Assembly (NCBI GenBank): GCA_963921195.1 | Contig: OY992536.1 | Coordinates: 94,097,007 to 94,161,006, forward strand | DNA: 64,000 bases | Direction of reading: 5' to 3' | DNA from: Pegoplata infirma | Lineage: Eukaryota > Arthropoda > Insecta > Diptera > Anthomyiidae | Part shown: piece after piece, positions 1 to 11,038 of the stretch | How the letters are laid out: each line of letters opens with the position of its first letter | How positions within the stretch are numbered: position 1 is the first letter of the stretch | Made by a program: the position numbers and the translations under genes | The notes under the pieces: generated by a model | What the model saw: only the letters and a program-made list of their open reading frames with translations | Databases searched by the model: none | What the model was told of the DNA's origin: nothing

Positions 1-100
1 GTATTTTTAGGTTATGTTGAATGTACCAAAATTTTCGGGTGTCCTTACATTTCATAACTTCATAACTTTTGAACCGCTGAACTGATATCGGTTCAAAATA
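1..100 (-). repeat. Family B dispersed repeat, fragment cut by window edge
   Basis: Reverse complement of the 3' half of family B as seen at 5400-5480 and 16555-16640: the block 'ACATAACCTAAAAATAC' and the 'GGTTCAGCGGTTCAAAAGTT' block are recognisable in inverted order. The rest of this copy lies outside the window. Confidence 0.75.
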
Positions 101-412
101 TTTTGTTTCATAAACTAAAAATATAAAAAAAAAATCTTAAACTTTGACTTTAACCTCATGCAAAAAAAAAAGACTCTAAGCTATAATAAAATGATATTAA
201 AGGTAGTCAAAATTCAAGTAGTCAACATTTTGATAAAATATTTTTAAATATTTGTTGCTCTATAGAACTTATTGGCCAAAAAATGAAAATCCTGGCCCAC
301 TGTACAGTGCAGAGGTCAAATTAAGCTTAAATGAAAGTTGATCTCAAGCTTAATAAAAAAGTTAATGGAATTTAAATGACAAATCGCTAATGTTTAAACA
401 AGAGTAATAATA
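101..412. other. AT-rich stretch with a degenerate family E trace
   Basis: No gene seen. Positions 310-375 ('CTCAAGCTTAATAAAA' context) resemble the family E block at 12905-12960, so this may be an old E fragment. The remainder is low-complexity A/T sequence. Confidence 0.5.
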
Positions 413-1719
413 CATTCATATGTGCAAATCCATGGGAAATTTAACTGATTTGGTTTATTTTGGTTATTTAAGAGCTTAAAAACCGTTTTTTTTTTATCAA
501 TACTTTGAAAGACATGGGCGTTTAAAAAATTGCTTTTTTGACAATATTGACTTTTAGACAGTTTTTTTAACATTTTTATACTCGGAAACCGTAAGTCGTA
601 CGAAAAAACTTATAAAAATAATATTTTAGATAAAATTTTGAAGATTTCAAATTTTTTTTTTTCAAAAATTTCAACAAAAAATTTTGACAACAATATTTGA
701 ATGCCCTTTTTTTGGGAAGGACACCATGGATTTCCAAAAGCAAAATTTTGTTTTAAAGTTTAGAATGCCCTTTTCACGCTGTTAAAATTTCAGAGAGGTG
801 TTTTTTCGTATTGTTGAGCAATAGATTTTAAAAGTTTGCCAAAGAGCCATATATTTGATTTTTTTAAAAATTTTGGCAAAAAATAAAATAGTTGGCTCTA
901 GACAGTTTTTTGTGCTTTTTTACTCGGAAATCGTAAGTTGTACGAAAAAGCTTTCTGTGACAATATTGTTGATAAAATTATAAAGATTTAAAATTTAGAA
1001 ACAAAAAAAAATTATCAAAAATTTTTTGAAACAATTTTGGAATGTCCTTTTATCCTATCAAGGACCCCATGGATTTCCAAAAGCAAAATTTTTTATTAAA
1101 GTTTAGAATGTCCTTTTAACGCTGTTAAAATTTCAGGGAGGTGTTTTTTCCGTTGTCAAGCAATAAATTTTTAAAGTTGGTGATAAACGTAAATTTTTGA
1201 TTTTTTGCCAAAATTTTGAAAAATATCAAATATTTGGGTCTCTAACAAACTTTGAAAATTTAGTGCTCAACAATAGGTAAAAACACCTGTTTGAAATTTT
1301 AACAGCGTTAAAAGGGCATTCTAAACTTTAAAACAAAATTTTGCTTTTGGAAATTCATGGTGTCCTTCCCAGGAAAAAAGGACATTCAAATATTGTTTTC
1401 GAATTTTTTTGTTGAAATTTTTTAAAAAAAAAATAAAATTTTTTTAAAAAAATTTTAAATCTTCAAAATTTTATCTACAATATTGTTTTTATAAGTTTTT
1501 TCGTACGAATTACGATTTCCGAGTACAAAATTATTTAAAAACTTTCTAAAAGTCAATATTGTCAAAAAAGCGCTTTTTTAAACGCCCATATCTTCCAAAG
1601 TATTGATCCAAAAAAAATATATGGGTTTTAATCATTTACAAAGCTTTATCAAATAACCAAACATAAACAAAATCGGTGATCCGTCAGTTTAATTTCCCAT
1701 GGATTTGCTCATATTCAAC
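413..1719. repeat. Fold-back (inverted-repeat) element with duplicated internal modules
   Basis: The outer ends are inverted: 'GCAAATCCATGGGAAATT' near 424 and its complement near 1690-1708. Moving inward, the 480-650 block (containing 'CTCGGAAACCGTAAGTCGTA') matches the reverse complement of 1435-1640. The block around 'GGATTTCCAAAAGCAAAATT' occurs directly twice (about 728 and 1072) and once inverted (about 1345). The element is therefore a hairpin with a duplicated arm module. It has no coding capacity and no clear target-site duplication was found. Confidence 0.65.
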
Positions 1720-1846
1720 TCTACCCTCATTGAGATTTAGAATAAGTTGCGGTTAGCACGCCAAGGTGGAATACTCCTTATTTTTTATATTTGCTAAATA
1801 GTCTTGACAATAGAATCTGAAAAATTCCGAAACAAGTGTCGATTAC

Positions 1847-2907
1847 CCTACAACATTTTTTTAAAATACACCTACGCCCTATCTCCACTCCCTAAGTAGG
1901 CTCCCATACAAAATTACATTTTTATAAAATTTGCTTATTTGTTATTTGTATGGGAGCCTACTTAGGAAGTGGAGATAAGGCGTAGGTATGTTTTAAAAAA
2001 ATGTTGCAAGGTAAAAATAAATGGGGGTCGGTCTCACTAATGACCCCTCTCGGACGCACCATTGGACCGGTAGAAGCTGATTAAATAAAACAAATTTACA
2101 AAAAATCAAAAAAATTGTATGGGGACCCCCTTAACGTTTAAAGATAGAGGGTAGGTGTGTTCAGCGAAAATGTTTGGACTAAAAAAATATTGTGGGTTGG
2201 TCATACATTTTGTTGCTCTAAGGCCACTATTAGGGCAGTTAGAGCGGTTGGAGCAATTTTTAAAAAATGTCGTTTTGTGTGGGAGCCCCCTTAGAAATTG
2301 GAGATAGGGTATTAGTTTGTTCCAAAGAAATGTTAAGACGTAAAAATTAATGGGGGTCGGTCTTATAAATGACCCCTCTATGACGCACCATTGGAGCAGT
2401 AGAAGTGTTTTTTAGATTGAAAAATTACAATAAATTGTTTTCAAAAAATTTTACAAAATAGTAATAATCGTTATCTCACGATCTTCCTGTGCAAAAAATT
2501 TGTATAATCGATAGAAGTTTTACACAAAAAAATTTAAAAAAAATCGAAGAGTACAAACATTTTCAAAAATGAGATTTAAATTTAAAAACTTAAAAATCGC
2601 ATATTAGAACGCTTTTAAGAATTTTTTGGATTTTTTTTTTTTAGAAAGTACGCAAAAAACAAAAATTTTGAAAAAAAAAAAAAATTAAATTTGGACCATT
2701 ATTGAAGAAGTTATGAGTAAAAGAAGTTTTAGTAAAGGAGCAAACTACCAATTTGTAAAAATTCGATATCTTTTGACCGGGTCATCAAAAAAATATGAAA
2801 ATTTACCACGAAGGAGTTTTCGAAGGGTACTAAAAACTGTAAACAAATTGGGAAAATCTAGAAAAAAAAAAATTTTCAAAGTGTCCGATTTGACATGAAA
2901 TGCCCCA
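1847..2907 (+). mobile_element. Family A palindromic DNA element, right arm (left arm truncated)
   Basis: Contains the centre of the family A palindrome (1870-1988, 'CCTACTTAGG' arms around 'TTTTTATAAAATTTGC') and the complete right arm. It ends at a terminus reading TGGGGCATTCCATGTCAAA-like on the opposite strand (here with one mismatch, TTTCATG), followed by TATATA. Only about 80 bp of the left arm remain. It matches 15380-16403 closely. Short open frames in it are not convincing proteins. The terminus abuts family B sequence at 2908. Confidence 0.7.
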
Positions 2908-3095
2908 TATATATTATTGATTAGTAGTCGATTCTAAAACATTCTAGCGATGTCTGTCCGTCCGTCTGTGGAAGACACCATACTGTCCAAAGTAAAAGAG
3001 CTAGGTTCCTGAAATTTGGCACGAATATGTCTTATGGTCTTGATCTGGTTAAGTTCGGAAATGGGCAAAATTGGATTAGTGAAAAAAAGTGTATG
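2908..3095 (+). repeat. Family B fragment flanking element A
   Basis: Starts at the TATATATTATTGATTAG point that lies inside complete family B copies and continues through the 'GACATTCTAGCGATGT' and GTCCGTCCGTCTGT blocks, then stops where a second family A arm begins. This shows that element A sits in a family B copy. Confidence 0.65.
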
Positions 3096-4441
3096 GGGAC
3101 CGTCATACATTTGCTTGCTCTAAGGGCACTATTAGGGCAGTTAGAGCGGTTGGAGCAAATTTTAAAAAATGTCGTTTTGTGTGGGAACCACTTAGAAATT
3201 GGAGATAGGGTATTAGTTTGTTCCAAAGAAATGTTAAGACGTAAAAATTAATGGGGGTCGGTCTTATAAATGACCCCTCTATGACGCACCATTGGAGCAG
3301 TAGAAATGATTTTAAGATTGGAAAATTACAATAAATTTTTTTCAAAAAATTTAAAAAAAATAGTTATAATCGTTATCCCACGATCCTCCTGGGCAAAAAA
3401 TTTGTAGAATCGATAGAAGTTTTACACAAAAAAATTTAAAAAAAATCGAAGAGTACAAACATTTTGAAAAATGAGATTTAAATTTTAAAACTTAAAAATC
3501 GCATACTAGAGCGCTTTTAAGAATTTTTTGGATTTTTTTTTTTTAAAGTACGTAAAAAATTAAAAATAAAAAAAACAAGTGAGAGTGTTAAATTCGGCCG
3601 TGCCGAATCTGTTATACCCTCCAACATGCAAATAAAAAAAAAATTGCAGGGGCGTTTTATTTTTTTTGGGGGGGGGGGTCGGAAGTGGTAATTGGGGGGG
3701 GGGGGCATTTCTTCTCGAATATGTGTTTAAGAATTCATTCTTATACTTTTTGCTCTAAAGAAATACAAGTTTATCATTATTTAAAAAAAAAAATTTTCCA
3801 CGCCCATAAAAGGGGGGCGGACCGAAAAAACGACATTTTCTAATTCTGTGCTGGACTTCGAACTTCTTGTAGCATAAAAATGTTGTATTTGTTAAACAAA
3901 AACAAAGAAAATCATGTAAAAATATGGTATTTTTCAGAGGTTGGTTTAGTTCTTCAAGGGGGAACTTTTCCCCCCTGGACCGATTTTGCTCCTTTACGAA
4001 CTTAACCTGCCTAGGAACATAAGACATATTCGTGTCAAATGTCGGGAGTCTAGCTCTTTTATTTTGGACTGCATCGTGTTAACTACAGACGGACAGACGG
4101 ACGGACGGACGGACATCGCTAGAATGTCTTAGAATCGATCACTGATCGTAAATATATATACTTTATGGGGTCCTAGACCGATATTTTGATGCGTTACACA
4201 CGGAATGACAAAGTGAGTATACCCTCATACTGTAGTTGGAGGGTATAAAAATGGAAATTTGGACCATTATTGAAGAAGTAATGAGTAAAAGAAGTTTGAG
4301 TAAAGGAACAAACTACCAATTTTTAAAAAATCGATATCTTTTGAACGGGTCATCAAAAAAATCAGAAAATTTACCACCACCAATCTAAAAAAAATTTTTT
4401 CAAAGTGTCCGATTTGACATGGAATGCCCCATATATATTAC
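3096..4441 (+). mobile_element. Second right-arm copy of family A, split by a family B insertion
   Basis: 3100-3570 repeats 2205-2690 closely (same 'GCACTATTAGGGCAGTTAGA' and 'ATGGGGGTCGGTCTTATAA' blocks). The arm resumes at 4252 with 'GGAAATTTGGACCATTATTG' and ends at 4441 in TTGACATGGAATGCCCCA followed by TATATA. About 60 bp present in the other copies (the block beginning CGAAGGAGTTTTCGAAGG) is missing near 4377. The break at 3571-4251 is filled by an inverted family B copy. Confidence 0.65.
3571..4251 (-). repeat. Family B, near full-length copy inserted in element A
   Basis: Begins ACAAGTGAGAGTGTTAAATT, then the hairpin TTCGGCCGTGCCGAA, then TATACCCTCCAAC. It ends with GTTGGAGGGTATAAAA. 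The internal 'CGGACGGACGGACGGACATC' block and 'ATACTTTATGGGGTCCTAGA' block are family B hallmarks in reverse orientation. Its two ends carry the inverted ATACCCTCCA / TGGAGGGTAT pair. No protein capacity. Confidence 0.7.
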
Positions 4442-4823
4442 TGATCCAAGTCCGTTTGTCTGTAGATAACACAATGCAGTCCAAAATAAAACAGCTAGAC
4501 TCCTGAAGCTTGGCACAAATATGTCTCGTGTTCATCGGCAGGTTAAGTTCGTGAATGGGCAAAATCGGGCCAGGGGGAAAAAAGTTCCCCCTTGAAGAAC
4601 TGAACCAAACTTTGAAAAAATACACTTTTTTTACATGTTTTTTTTTGTATTTTTGTTAAATAAATGAAACACTTTGTATATTTATCGAGATGGGAAGGTG
4701 CTCTTAAAGTCCCCCACTGACCCCTTCACCCCCCCCAAAACGCACCTGACAATTTTTTTTTCTTTCACATTTTGGAGGGTATGAAAGATTCCGCACAGCC
4801 GAATTTAACACTCTCACTTGTTT
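4442..4823 (+). repeat. Family B 3' portion
   Basis: Continues the family B copy interrupted by element A: GTCCGTTTGTCTGTAG, then 'GGGGAAAAAAGTTCCCCCTT', then GGAGGGTATGAAAGATTC, CGCACAGCCGAATTTAAC and the terminal ACTCTCACTTGTT. The end is the exact inverse of the start of the copy at 3571. Confidence 0.65.
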
Positions 4824-4839
4824 TATTTGTAATGGAAAT

Positions 4840-5125
4840 AATGACCTCGAGCTAGAATTAACCTACACAAAATTTATATATATTTTTTTTTAATTTTTTA
4901 TTAATATTTTAAAATAAATATTTTATTGAAATTTACTCTGTAAGAATATCATATTTTTAATTTTTATTCGTAAAGAAAATAATGACCTCGAGCTAGAATA
5001 TGCTTTCTCAAAATATTTTTTTTTATATTTTAAAATAAATATTTTCTTGAAAATTATTCTATGAAAATATCAGATTTTTTATTAGCAAAAAAAAATAATG
5101 ACCTCGAGCTAGAATAAACCTACAC
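4840..5125 (+). repeat. Family C repeat, three tandem partial units
   Basis: The block AATAATGACCTCGAGCTAGA occurs at about 4837, 4977 and 5093, each followed by an A/T-rich tail (TTAAAATAAATATTTT). The spacing of 115-140 bp indicates a degenerate tandem. The same block recurs at 9.8, 59.4 and 61.0 kb. Confidence 0.6.
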
Positions 5126-5142
5126 AAAATATTGTTTTTATA

Positions 5143-5716
5143 CAATTCACTTAGTGATAAAGGGTATATATAAGTTTGTCATTCTGTTTGTAACTCATCG
5201 AAATATCGGTCTGGGACCCCATAAAGTACATATATTCATGATGCCCGATCGATTTTAAGACATTCTAGCGATGTTCGTCTGTCTGTCTGTCTGTGGAAAA
5301 TGCTGTCGCGGAGAAAATATTGCACAGGGATGACTGAAACTTAACATATTTATTGGAAGTTCTCCCGAGAAGTTTAGTATTGCATTTGAGCTATATCGGT
5401 TCAGCGGTTCAAAAGTTATGAACGAAAATGTAAGCACACCTCAAAAATTTCAGTACATTCAACATAACCTAAAAATACAAAATGCTTTAATTCGGCTTCT
5501 GGTTGACATATATGAACACAATTGTACACCAAATGGTATTTAAACAGGTACGAACATATTTTTTGACAAAAAAAGAAAAAATCGCGGATTTTTTACCAAA
5601 AAATTTTTTCGCGGAAATTTTTTTTAAATTTTTTTTTTCAAAAGTTATTTTCTTTTTGAAATTGTGGAGGGTATCACTACATTCGGCAAGGCCGAATTTA
5701 ACTTTTTTACTTGTTT
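5143..5716 (+). repeat. Family B copy
   Basis: Order seen: GTGATAAAGGGTATATATAA, 'CATCGAAATATCGGTCTGGG', 'GACATTCTAGCGATGTTCGT', (GTCT)n, 'GGTTCAGCGGTTCAAAAGTT', 'ACATAACCTAAAAATACAAA', a poly-T tract, GTGGAGGGTATCACTACATT, the hairpin TTCGGCAAGGCCGAA and ACTTGTTT. This is the order shared by all full-length copies here. Confidence 0.7.
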
Positions 5717-7140
5717 CTAATTTTTTATTTTTTTTGAAGAGTTTAAATAAGAGTGGTGTTTATTTTATTGAGCCTCCCAATTACTCCTCCCTTGCAGTCC
5801 CTCTTTGCAATACTTCCCTTGTTTTTAGCAAACTTTTCGTTTTTTTTTAAATAAATCTTAATTTTCTTCTCTACCAAATCCTTCTATTTTGTTAAACATA
5901 TCACACAAGGATTTTAAAAAATAATCCCAAAACTATTACTACCAACTCTAAACATACATACTTGATGAAGCCTAAAACTTTTTTTAAGTTTAATCGCCCC
6001 CTCCCTGCCATCACCCTACTTCTTTACAGTGCGTTTTCCCAGTATCCCAGTTTGCCTTGGTATCTTTGTGTGGTTTTAACACTTGTCTTTTTAAATGCTT
6101 TGGCTTTATTATCTTTATGCTTGTATGTGTGAAAGTGGATTTGCATGTGTGTGTGTGTTTCTTTCTATATCCGTGAACAGAGTTTTTAGTACTACAAATA
6201 AGTTTGTCTAAATACAACAAAAAAAAAAAGTTTTTGGCTTAGAAAATAAAGTTTGTAGTTTTTACGCTTGAAAGTTTTTTTTATATACATACTTGAACTT
6301 TTTCATACTCTTGCTAGAGTTTGGCACTATGGGCGGGGAATATTTTTTGAAATTTGATTCAAAGTTATTTTATTTGAAAAATAATTGGGATTTAAAGCCT
6401 ACTTGTCGAAGGATGTTTTTAAGATATTCGTAAAAAAATGTTTTTTTTTTAAAGCATAAGTTAAGGCAGATCGAAAAAATAGTGTAAAAATGGTGTAAAA
6501 AGCTTTTTTAAGCTTTTAAATCAGATTATTATAAAACCATTTTTGGGCATATTACAATTACACCCGATATTCTCTTAACACTTCACACGATTCGATTTTT
6601 GTTTGTTTCAAATTTTTCAATCGATTAAAGCTCCCAGTTTTATTTTCAACCCAAATATTTGCAATTCCGCTCCATAGTGAACTGGTTAGTTTATTTTTTT
6701 CCCAATACATTTTTGCAAGTGTTTGTGGGTGAGTAAGTTAGTGAGTAAGCTGGTGTTTGGATGAATTTTTGTTTACCACATACAGAGATTTTTTTTTGCA
6801 GAATTTTGTAGTTTCTATTTAAGATAAAATTTGATGTGGTTTTGTGCGATATAAATGTTTAAAAGAAACTTTTTTCCTATACGATTTTTTTCTTCGTATG
6901 CGAAATGTTTTGAGCAACAAATTTTCTTTATTAACTATTAAAATGCTATGAATATTAAAATAATTTTTATTTCGTTATTTAGCATACTTTTAGGAGATAA
7001 TTATGATAAATGAAAAATCCGATAAAATGGTTAATCTTTTTAGATTTAAAAACACAATTTCATACTCATATGATTATTTTATTTAAATAATTGCAAATTT
7101 AATTTTGTATTTATTCGACCTTTAAATTTGTAATGTAAAT
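5717..7140. other. Unclassified AT-rich sequence
   Basis: No recognisable gene. A (GT)n-like run is at about 6142-6160. One copy of the dispersed AGCATACTTTTAGG motif is at 6981-6994. The sequence is otherwise non-repetitive within the window. Confidence 0.5.
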
Positions 7141-7425
7141 GAAATAAGCGAGCTCGAGGTCTATTGTTTTAAAGAATTTTTATTTTATTCCTCTGATATT
7201 TTGAAATTCATCAAATTTCATCATCAGGGACACTTGTAAAAATTACACAAACAAAATAAACTTAAAGCTATAGTTGTTTTTTGCACTATGCAATACCATA
7301 CGACGATGTTAAAACAACTAAAGCTTGAAGTTTATTTTGTTTGTGTAATTTTTACAAGTGTCCCTGATGATGAAATTCGATGAATTTCGAAATATCAGAG
7401 AAATAAAATAAAAAATCTTTTTTTT
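7141..7425. mobile_element. Fold-back MITE with ~105-bp arms inside a family C remnant
   Basis: 7176-7280 is the reverse complement of about 7311-7416 with few mismatches (arms include 'TCCCTGATGATGAAATT' and 'TTACACAAACAAAATAAA'). The loop is about 30 bp ('GCACTATGCAATACCATACG'). GAGCTCGAGGTCT to the left and GAGCTCAGGCTCT to the right look like family C borders. It is non-coding. Superfamily was not determined because no clear duplication was read. Confidence 0.65.
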
Positions 7426-7671
7426 TGTTTTTCTGTAAAGACAGTTGAGCTCAGGCTCTAATTATAATTATGTATTATAATTTTTTAATCATGTTATTAT
7501 GGTTTGAATTGAGAAAGGTGTGAAAGAAAAATTTATTTTTGTAAAAATTTAAGACATCCTGGTTCGTTTTTTACTAGTTTCATATAATCCAGTTATTATA
7601 ATCATCAGAAAAACTTTTAATGTCCAATTTATTCAGTTAATAAGTAGTCAATTTTATTCTATATGTGAAAA

Positions 7672-7745
7672 TTATTAACAGATCGCAGCCGCCAGGGATT
7701 GAACCCATGATCTGTAATGTTTTTGCTATTACACCGTCCAACAAA
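7672..7745 (-). other. tRNA-like segment with B-box match (SINE-like head?)
   Basis: Read on the minus strand the segment contains GGGTTCAATCCCTGG, which fits the pol III B-box core GTTCRANNC. About 35 nt upstream is GGACGGTGTAATAGC, a poor A-box. The T-stem pairs only partly and no acceptor stem or CCA-adjacent pairing is visible, so this is not a functional tRNA. It could be a decayed tRNA-derived SINE head or chance. Confidence 0.25.
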
Positions 7746-8373
7746 TTGCAACTTTTGGCTGTACACATGAACCGGACCCGAAAATTCGGAAAGTTGGGCC
7801 AAAAATAAAATACCCGTGTCTCCCAGTTTCTCTAGATCAATTCGCGTTTTCGCGAAAAATGCAACAAAAAAAAAGTTTTCACAATAGAAAAAAATTATGC
7901 TATTCAGAAAGTGGGGTTGAAAAAAAAACACCCGTGTCTCTCAGGTTTTCGCCATCAATTCGCGTATTCGCGAAAAACGCTAAAAAAATTTTTTTTTGCA
8001 CTGTTAAAAAAAAAAATTGGGTTTAAATCTAAGCATTTTTGTCCCAGTTATTTCATATCAATTCGCAAATTTGTAAAAAAAAAAATATTTTGTTCTTTTT
8101 AGCACACTCGCAAAATTTCAAGTAGAGTCAAAAAGAAATTTCCCATGTATCAGAGTTTTTCCAGCTAATTTAATTTTAATTTAAAAAAAATTAGGTGAAT
8201 ATTTTATTTTTAGTCCCACTTTTCGAATGTAGTGAATTTTTTTTAAGTGTGCAAAAAAATGCATTTTCGCGAAAACGCGAATAGATACATACTACATTGG
8301 GAGACACGAGAATTTTATTTTTAGCAATTTTTGTATAAGGACCGTAATTCTACTGTAAATCATGTATATTTAT

Positions 8374-8924
8374 TAGAGATGGGAACATGAGCAGATTTGA
8401 GCGTGATACACGTGAATCACGCGTGATTGTGACTGATTTCAATTTTACTCTCGTGATTGTGAGTGAGTGTGAGTGGAGAAAAAAATTGCGTGAGTGAGTG
8501 TGCGTGAGTCTTTTTTTTTGCGTGAGTTTGCGTGAATTATTTTCTCTTTATATTTCCTATTGTACCAAAAAAGCAACAAAAAAATTTTAAAATTTGGCTA
8601 ATTTATGATTTTGTCCCAAAAAAACCAAACAAAAATGTAAAATTTCGCTGAACTGTAAATTTTGCTGAAAATTTTTTAAAGATTTTTGAAATTATAGTTT
8701 TTGAAATTTTCGTGAGTGTGACTCAATGTGAGTGTGAGTGAAGCTTGCGTGAGTGCACGTGAGTGTGAGTTGTTTTAAATTTACTCACGTGATTGTAAGT
8801 GAGTGTGAGTAGAAAAAATATGCTCGAGAGTGAGTGTGCGTGATTCAAAAATTCCTGTCGTGAACGTGAGTGAGTGTGAGCGTGAGTGAGTGTGAGTTAA
8901 AAATCACTCACGCGCCCATCTCTA
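8374..8924. mobile_element. hAT-like MITE, TIR TAGAGATGGG
   Basis: Starts TAGAGATGGG and ends CCCATCTCTA (10-bp inverted ends). It is flanked by ATATTTAT (8366-8373) and ACATTTAT (8925-8932), an 8-bp duplication with one mismatch, as expected for hAT transposition. The 551-bp interior is built from many copies of GTGAGTG / CACTCAC on both sides. There is no transposase. It sits in the loop of the 7670-9350 fold-back element. Confidence 0.8.
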
Positions 8925-9639
8925 ACATTTATGTTTAATATTTATAAAAAATAATGCAATACATTTTTTCAAAATTGCATTTTTCGTGAATTAATATGGA
9001 AAAACTAGAACAATATTTTATTTTAAGCCCTATTTTCGGAATGCACTAAATTTTTTCAAGTGTGTAAAAAAAAAAAAAATTCATTTTCGCGAAAACGCGA
9101 ATTGATATAGAAAAACCGGGAAACACAAGAATGTTATTTTGAGCCCCACTTTCTGAAAAGCGAACTTTTTTTTTACATGTAATTTTTTTTTTTTTTTTTG
9201 CGTTTTTCGCGAAAACGCGAATTGATCTAGAAAAACTGGGAGACACGGGTACTTTTTTTTTTGCCCTACTTTCAGAATTTTCGGGTCCGGTCCATGTGTA
9301 CAAAAGTGTGTCGGACGGTGTTACCTGCCTCTTAGGTACGATCACTCTAGACCGATACGCTAAGTTGGCTGTTAAGCAAGTATCAACTTAATCATGGTTT
9401 TTCAATTCCTGTGTGGTTGTTGCTATTGTTTTTTCGTACAGAAGAAGGTGAAATTGCATTATGGTGAATAAATTCAATTTTTTAGTAATCATCATTCGTC
9501 CTCCTCTCCTTCATCAACTCTGATCTAAGTACTTATTTTGCAACCTTGCCAGAACATGGTCTATATTTTGTAGACACAAATGTTAGGTGTTGCCATTTTC
9601 CAAAGATACTATATTGCCACTTATCTTTAAAAATCTTTA

Positions 9640-9960
9640 AAACAACAGACCTCGAGCAAAATTATTTAAAAATAAATTATAAAAAAAATTCTGAAAATAT
9701 TTTTTAAACAAAAAAAGGTTATATTCGACCTTTACAATATTATATTTTGAGTAATAAAAGTCATAATTCTTGAAAATTATTCTATGAGAATAACATGGTT
9801 GTAATTAGTAAAGATAAATTATCTCGAGCTAGAATAACCCTACTCAAAATATAATATTTTAAAGGTCGAATTAAACACTTTTTAGTTTATTCGTAATTAA
9901 CAAAGAAAAATGATCTCGAGCTAGAATAACCATACACAAAATATAATAAATTATAACTTT
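9640..9960 (+). repeat. Family C repeats, tandem and degenerate
   Basis: CTCGAGCTAGAATAACC occurs at about 9828 and 9913, with a decayed copy (ACCTCGAGCAAAATTATT) at 9647. Between them are 'TAAAGGTCGAATTAAACAC' and the AATTAGTAAAGA leader found before other C copies. Unit length is about 85-180 bp. Confidence 0.55.
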
Positions 9961-10630
9961 TACCATAATTTGATTCTTTAAAGCTTTTCTTAAATCCATT
10001 AACCATTTCCAATCTTTCTCATTCTCTTTAATAAATTTTCCTCAAACACGAAAAAATCATAGTATACTTTCAGGCATTTCTTTAGTTTTTAATTTTTCTT
10101 TAGCAAAAAAAAATCATAGTCTACTTTCAGGCATATTTTTTTTTTGTTTTCTTAGAAATTATTCAATTTTGACATACTTTTAGTCTCGCAAGATTTCAAA
10201 ACCTTTTGCAAATATCACCTACTAGCTAGCACAATAAAACCCATTATTGTCAACCTTATGCAAGGTGGAGAACAAAAAGTAAGTAAAAGCTTTTTGTTAT
10301 AAAATCTAATAGAAAGAACAATTTAATAATAAAGAAAGAAACGACTAAAAGGTCTTCTAATCAATTTCTAATGTTGTTGTGTGAAAATGTATGTATAAAC
10401 ATGACGACTACTTTATTGTTAATATAAATATACAAATACATACACAAATACGTATACATGTATAAACAAACACAACTACACTTTGAATCAGATGAATAAG
10501 GAAGGGAACGGTAGTGGAAAAATTTGGCATTGATTTCTGCAAAAATCAAAATTCATATAATAAATTAAAATTTACAAATCTTAGTTGAAACTATGAAAAG
10601 CCCAAATAAAATTTGCAAAGCTTAAATGAT
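9961..10630. other. Unclassified AT-rich sequence
   Basis: No gene seen. Two near-copies of AATCATAGTMTACTTTCAGGC lie at about 10055 and 10112, and CATACTTTTAG at 10173, all variants of a dispersed motif described in the findings. A short imperfect (ACAAATAC)-type run is at 10430-10480. Confidence 0.45.
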
Positions 10631-10797
10631 CGGGATCGGAAGGTGCTCTCAACGTCCCCCACTGACCCCCACTGACCCCCATAACCACCCCTGCCCCGAA
10701 AAACAAACGCCCCTGACAATTTTTTTTTTTTTATTTTTTTTTACATTTTGGTGGGTATAAAAGATTCGGCACAGCCGAATTTAACACTCTCACTGGT
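10631..10797 (+). repeat. Family B 3' end fragment
   Basis: Matches 4690-4823: GGAAGGTGCTCTCAACGTCC, CCCCCACTGACC tandem, ACAATTTTTTTT, GGTGGGTATAAAAGATTCGG, CACAGCCGAATTTAACACTC and a degenerate CTCACTGGTT terminus. Confidence 0.65.
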
Positions 10798-11038
10798 TAG
10801 TTAATGAAAACTGTACCGGAATCTGACATTTTGTATTGCAATCTGTAATTTTGTATTGCATACTTTTTTGGGCGAAACATTTAAAAAATCATTGCATACT
10901 TTTAGGCTTTTTAAAAATAAATAATAAAAATATTTAATTTTAAATATCCTTGAAACAACCTGACGCCCAAACAATTCACAAAAACAAGTGTAATCAAACA
11001 TTAAATTTGTCTATAATAATTCTTAAGGGATTTTTTAT

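Larger units (their letters stand above)
7670..9350. mobile_element. Fold-back element with repeated TTCGCGAAAACGCGAATTGA units
   Basis: Both ends carry inverted copies of ACCGTCC ... GTACACATG ... ACCGGACCCGAAAATTC (left 7733-7790, right about 9275-9320 inverted). Each side then has two or three tandem copies of a ~120-bp module containing TTCGCGAAAACGCGAATTGA and GGGAGACACGGG, pointing inward. The arms meet around a 551-bp hAT-like insertion. The sequence is non-coding. The GC-rich palindrome TTCGCGAAAACGCGAA stands out in this AT-rich context. Confidence 0.65.

Noticed and set aside
2713..2898. Short open frame in the right arm of element A, also open at 16217-16405 with similar translation
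   Set aside because: Both lie in duplicated copies of the same non-coding arm. Length is about 60 codons, composition is K/R/F driven by A/T, and the palindromic partner arm shows no matching gene. Similarity is explained by shared element ancestry.
7672..7745. Functional tRNA gene on the minus strand
   Set aside because: Only a B-box-like word. The T-stem is imperfect and there is no acceptor, D or anticodon stem pairing.
9046..9345. 99-codon minus-strand frame in the TTCGCGAAAACGCGAA fold-back element
   Set aside because: Spans repeated modules and homopolymer runs. Its partner arm at 7659-7931 gives a different, unrelated product, so it is not a conserved protein.
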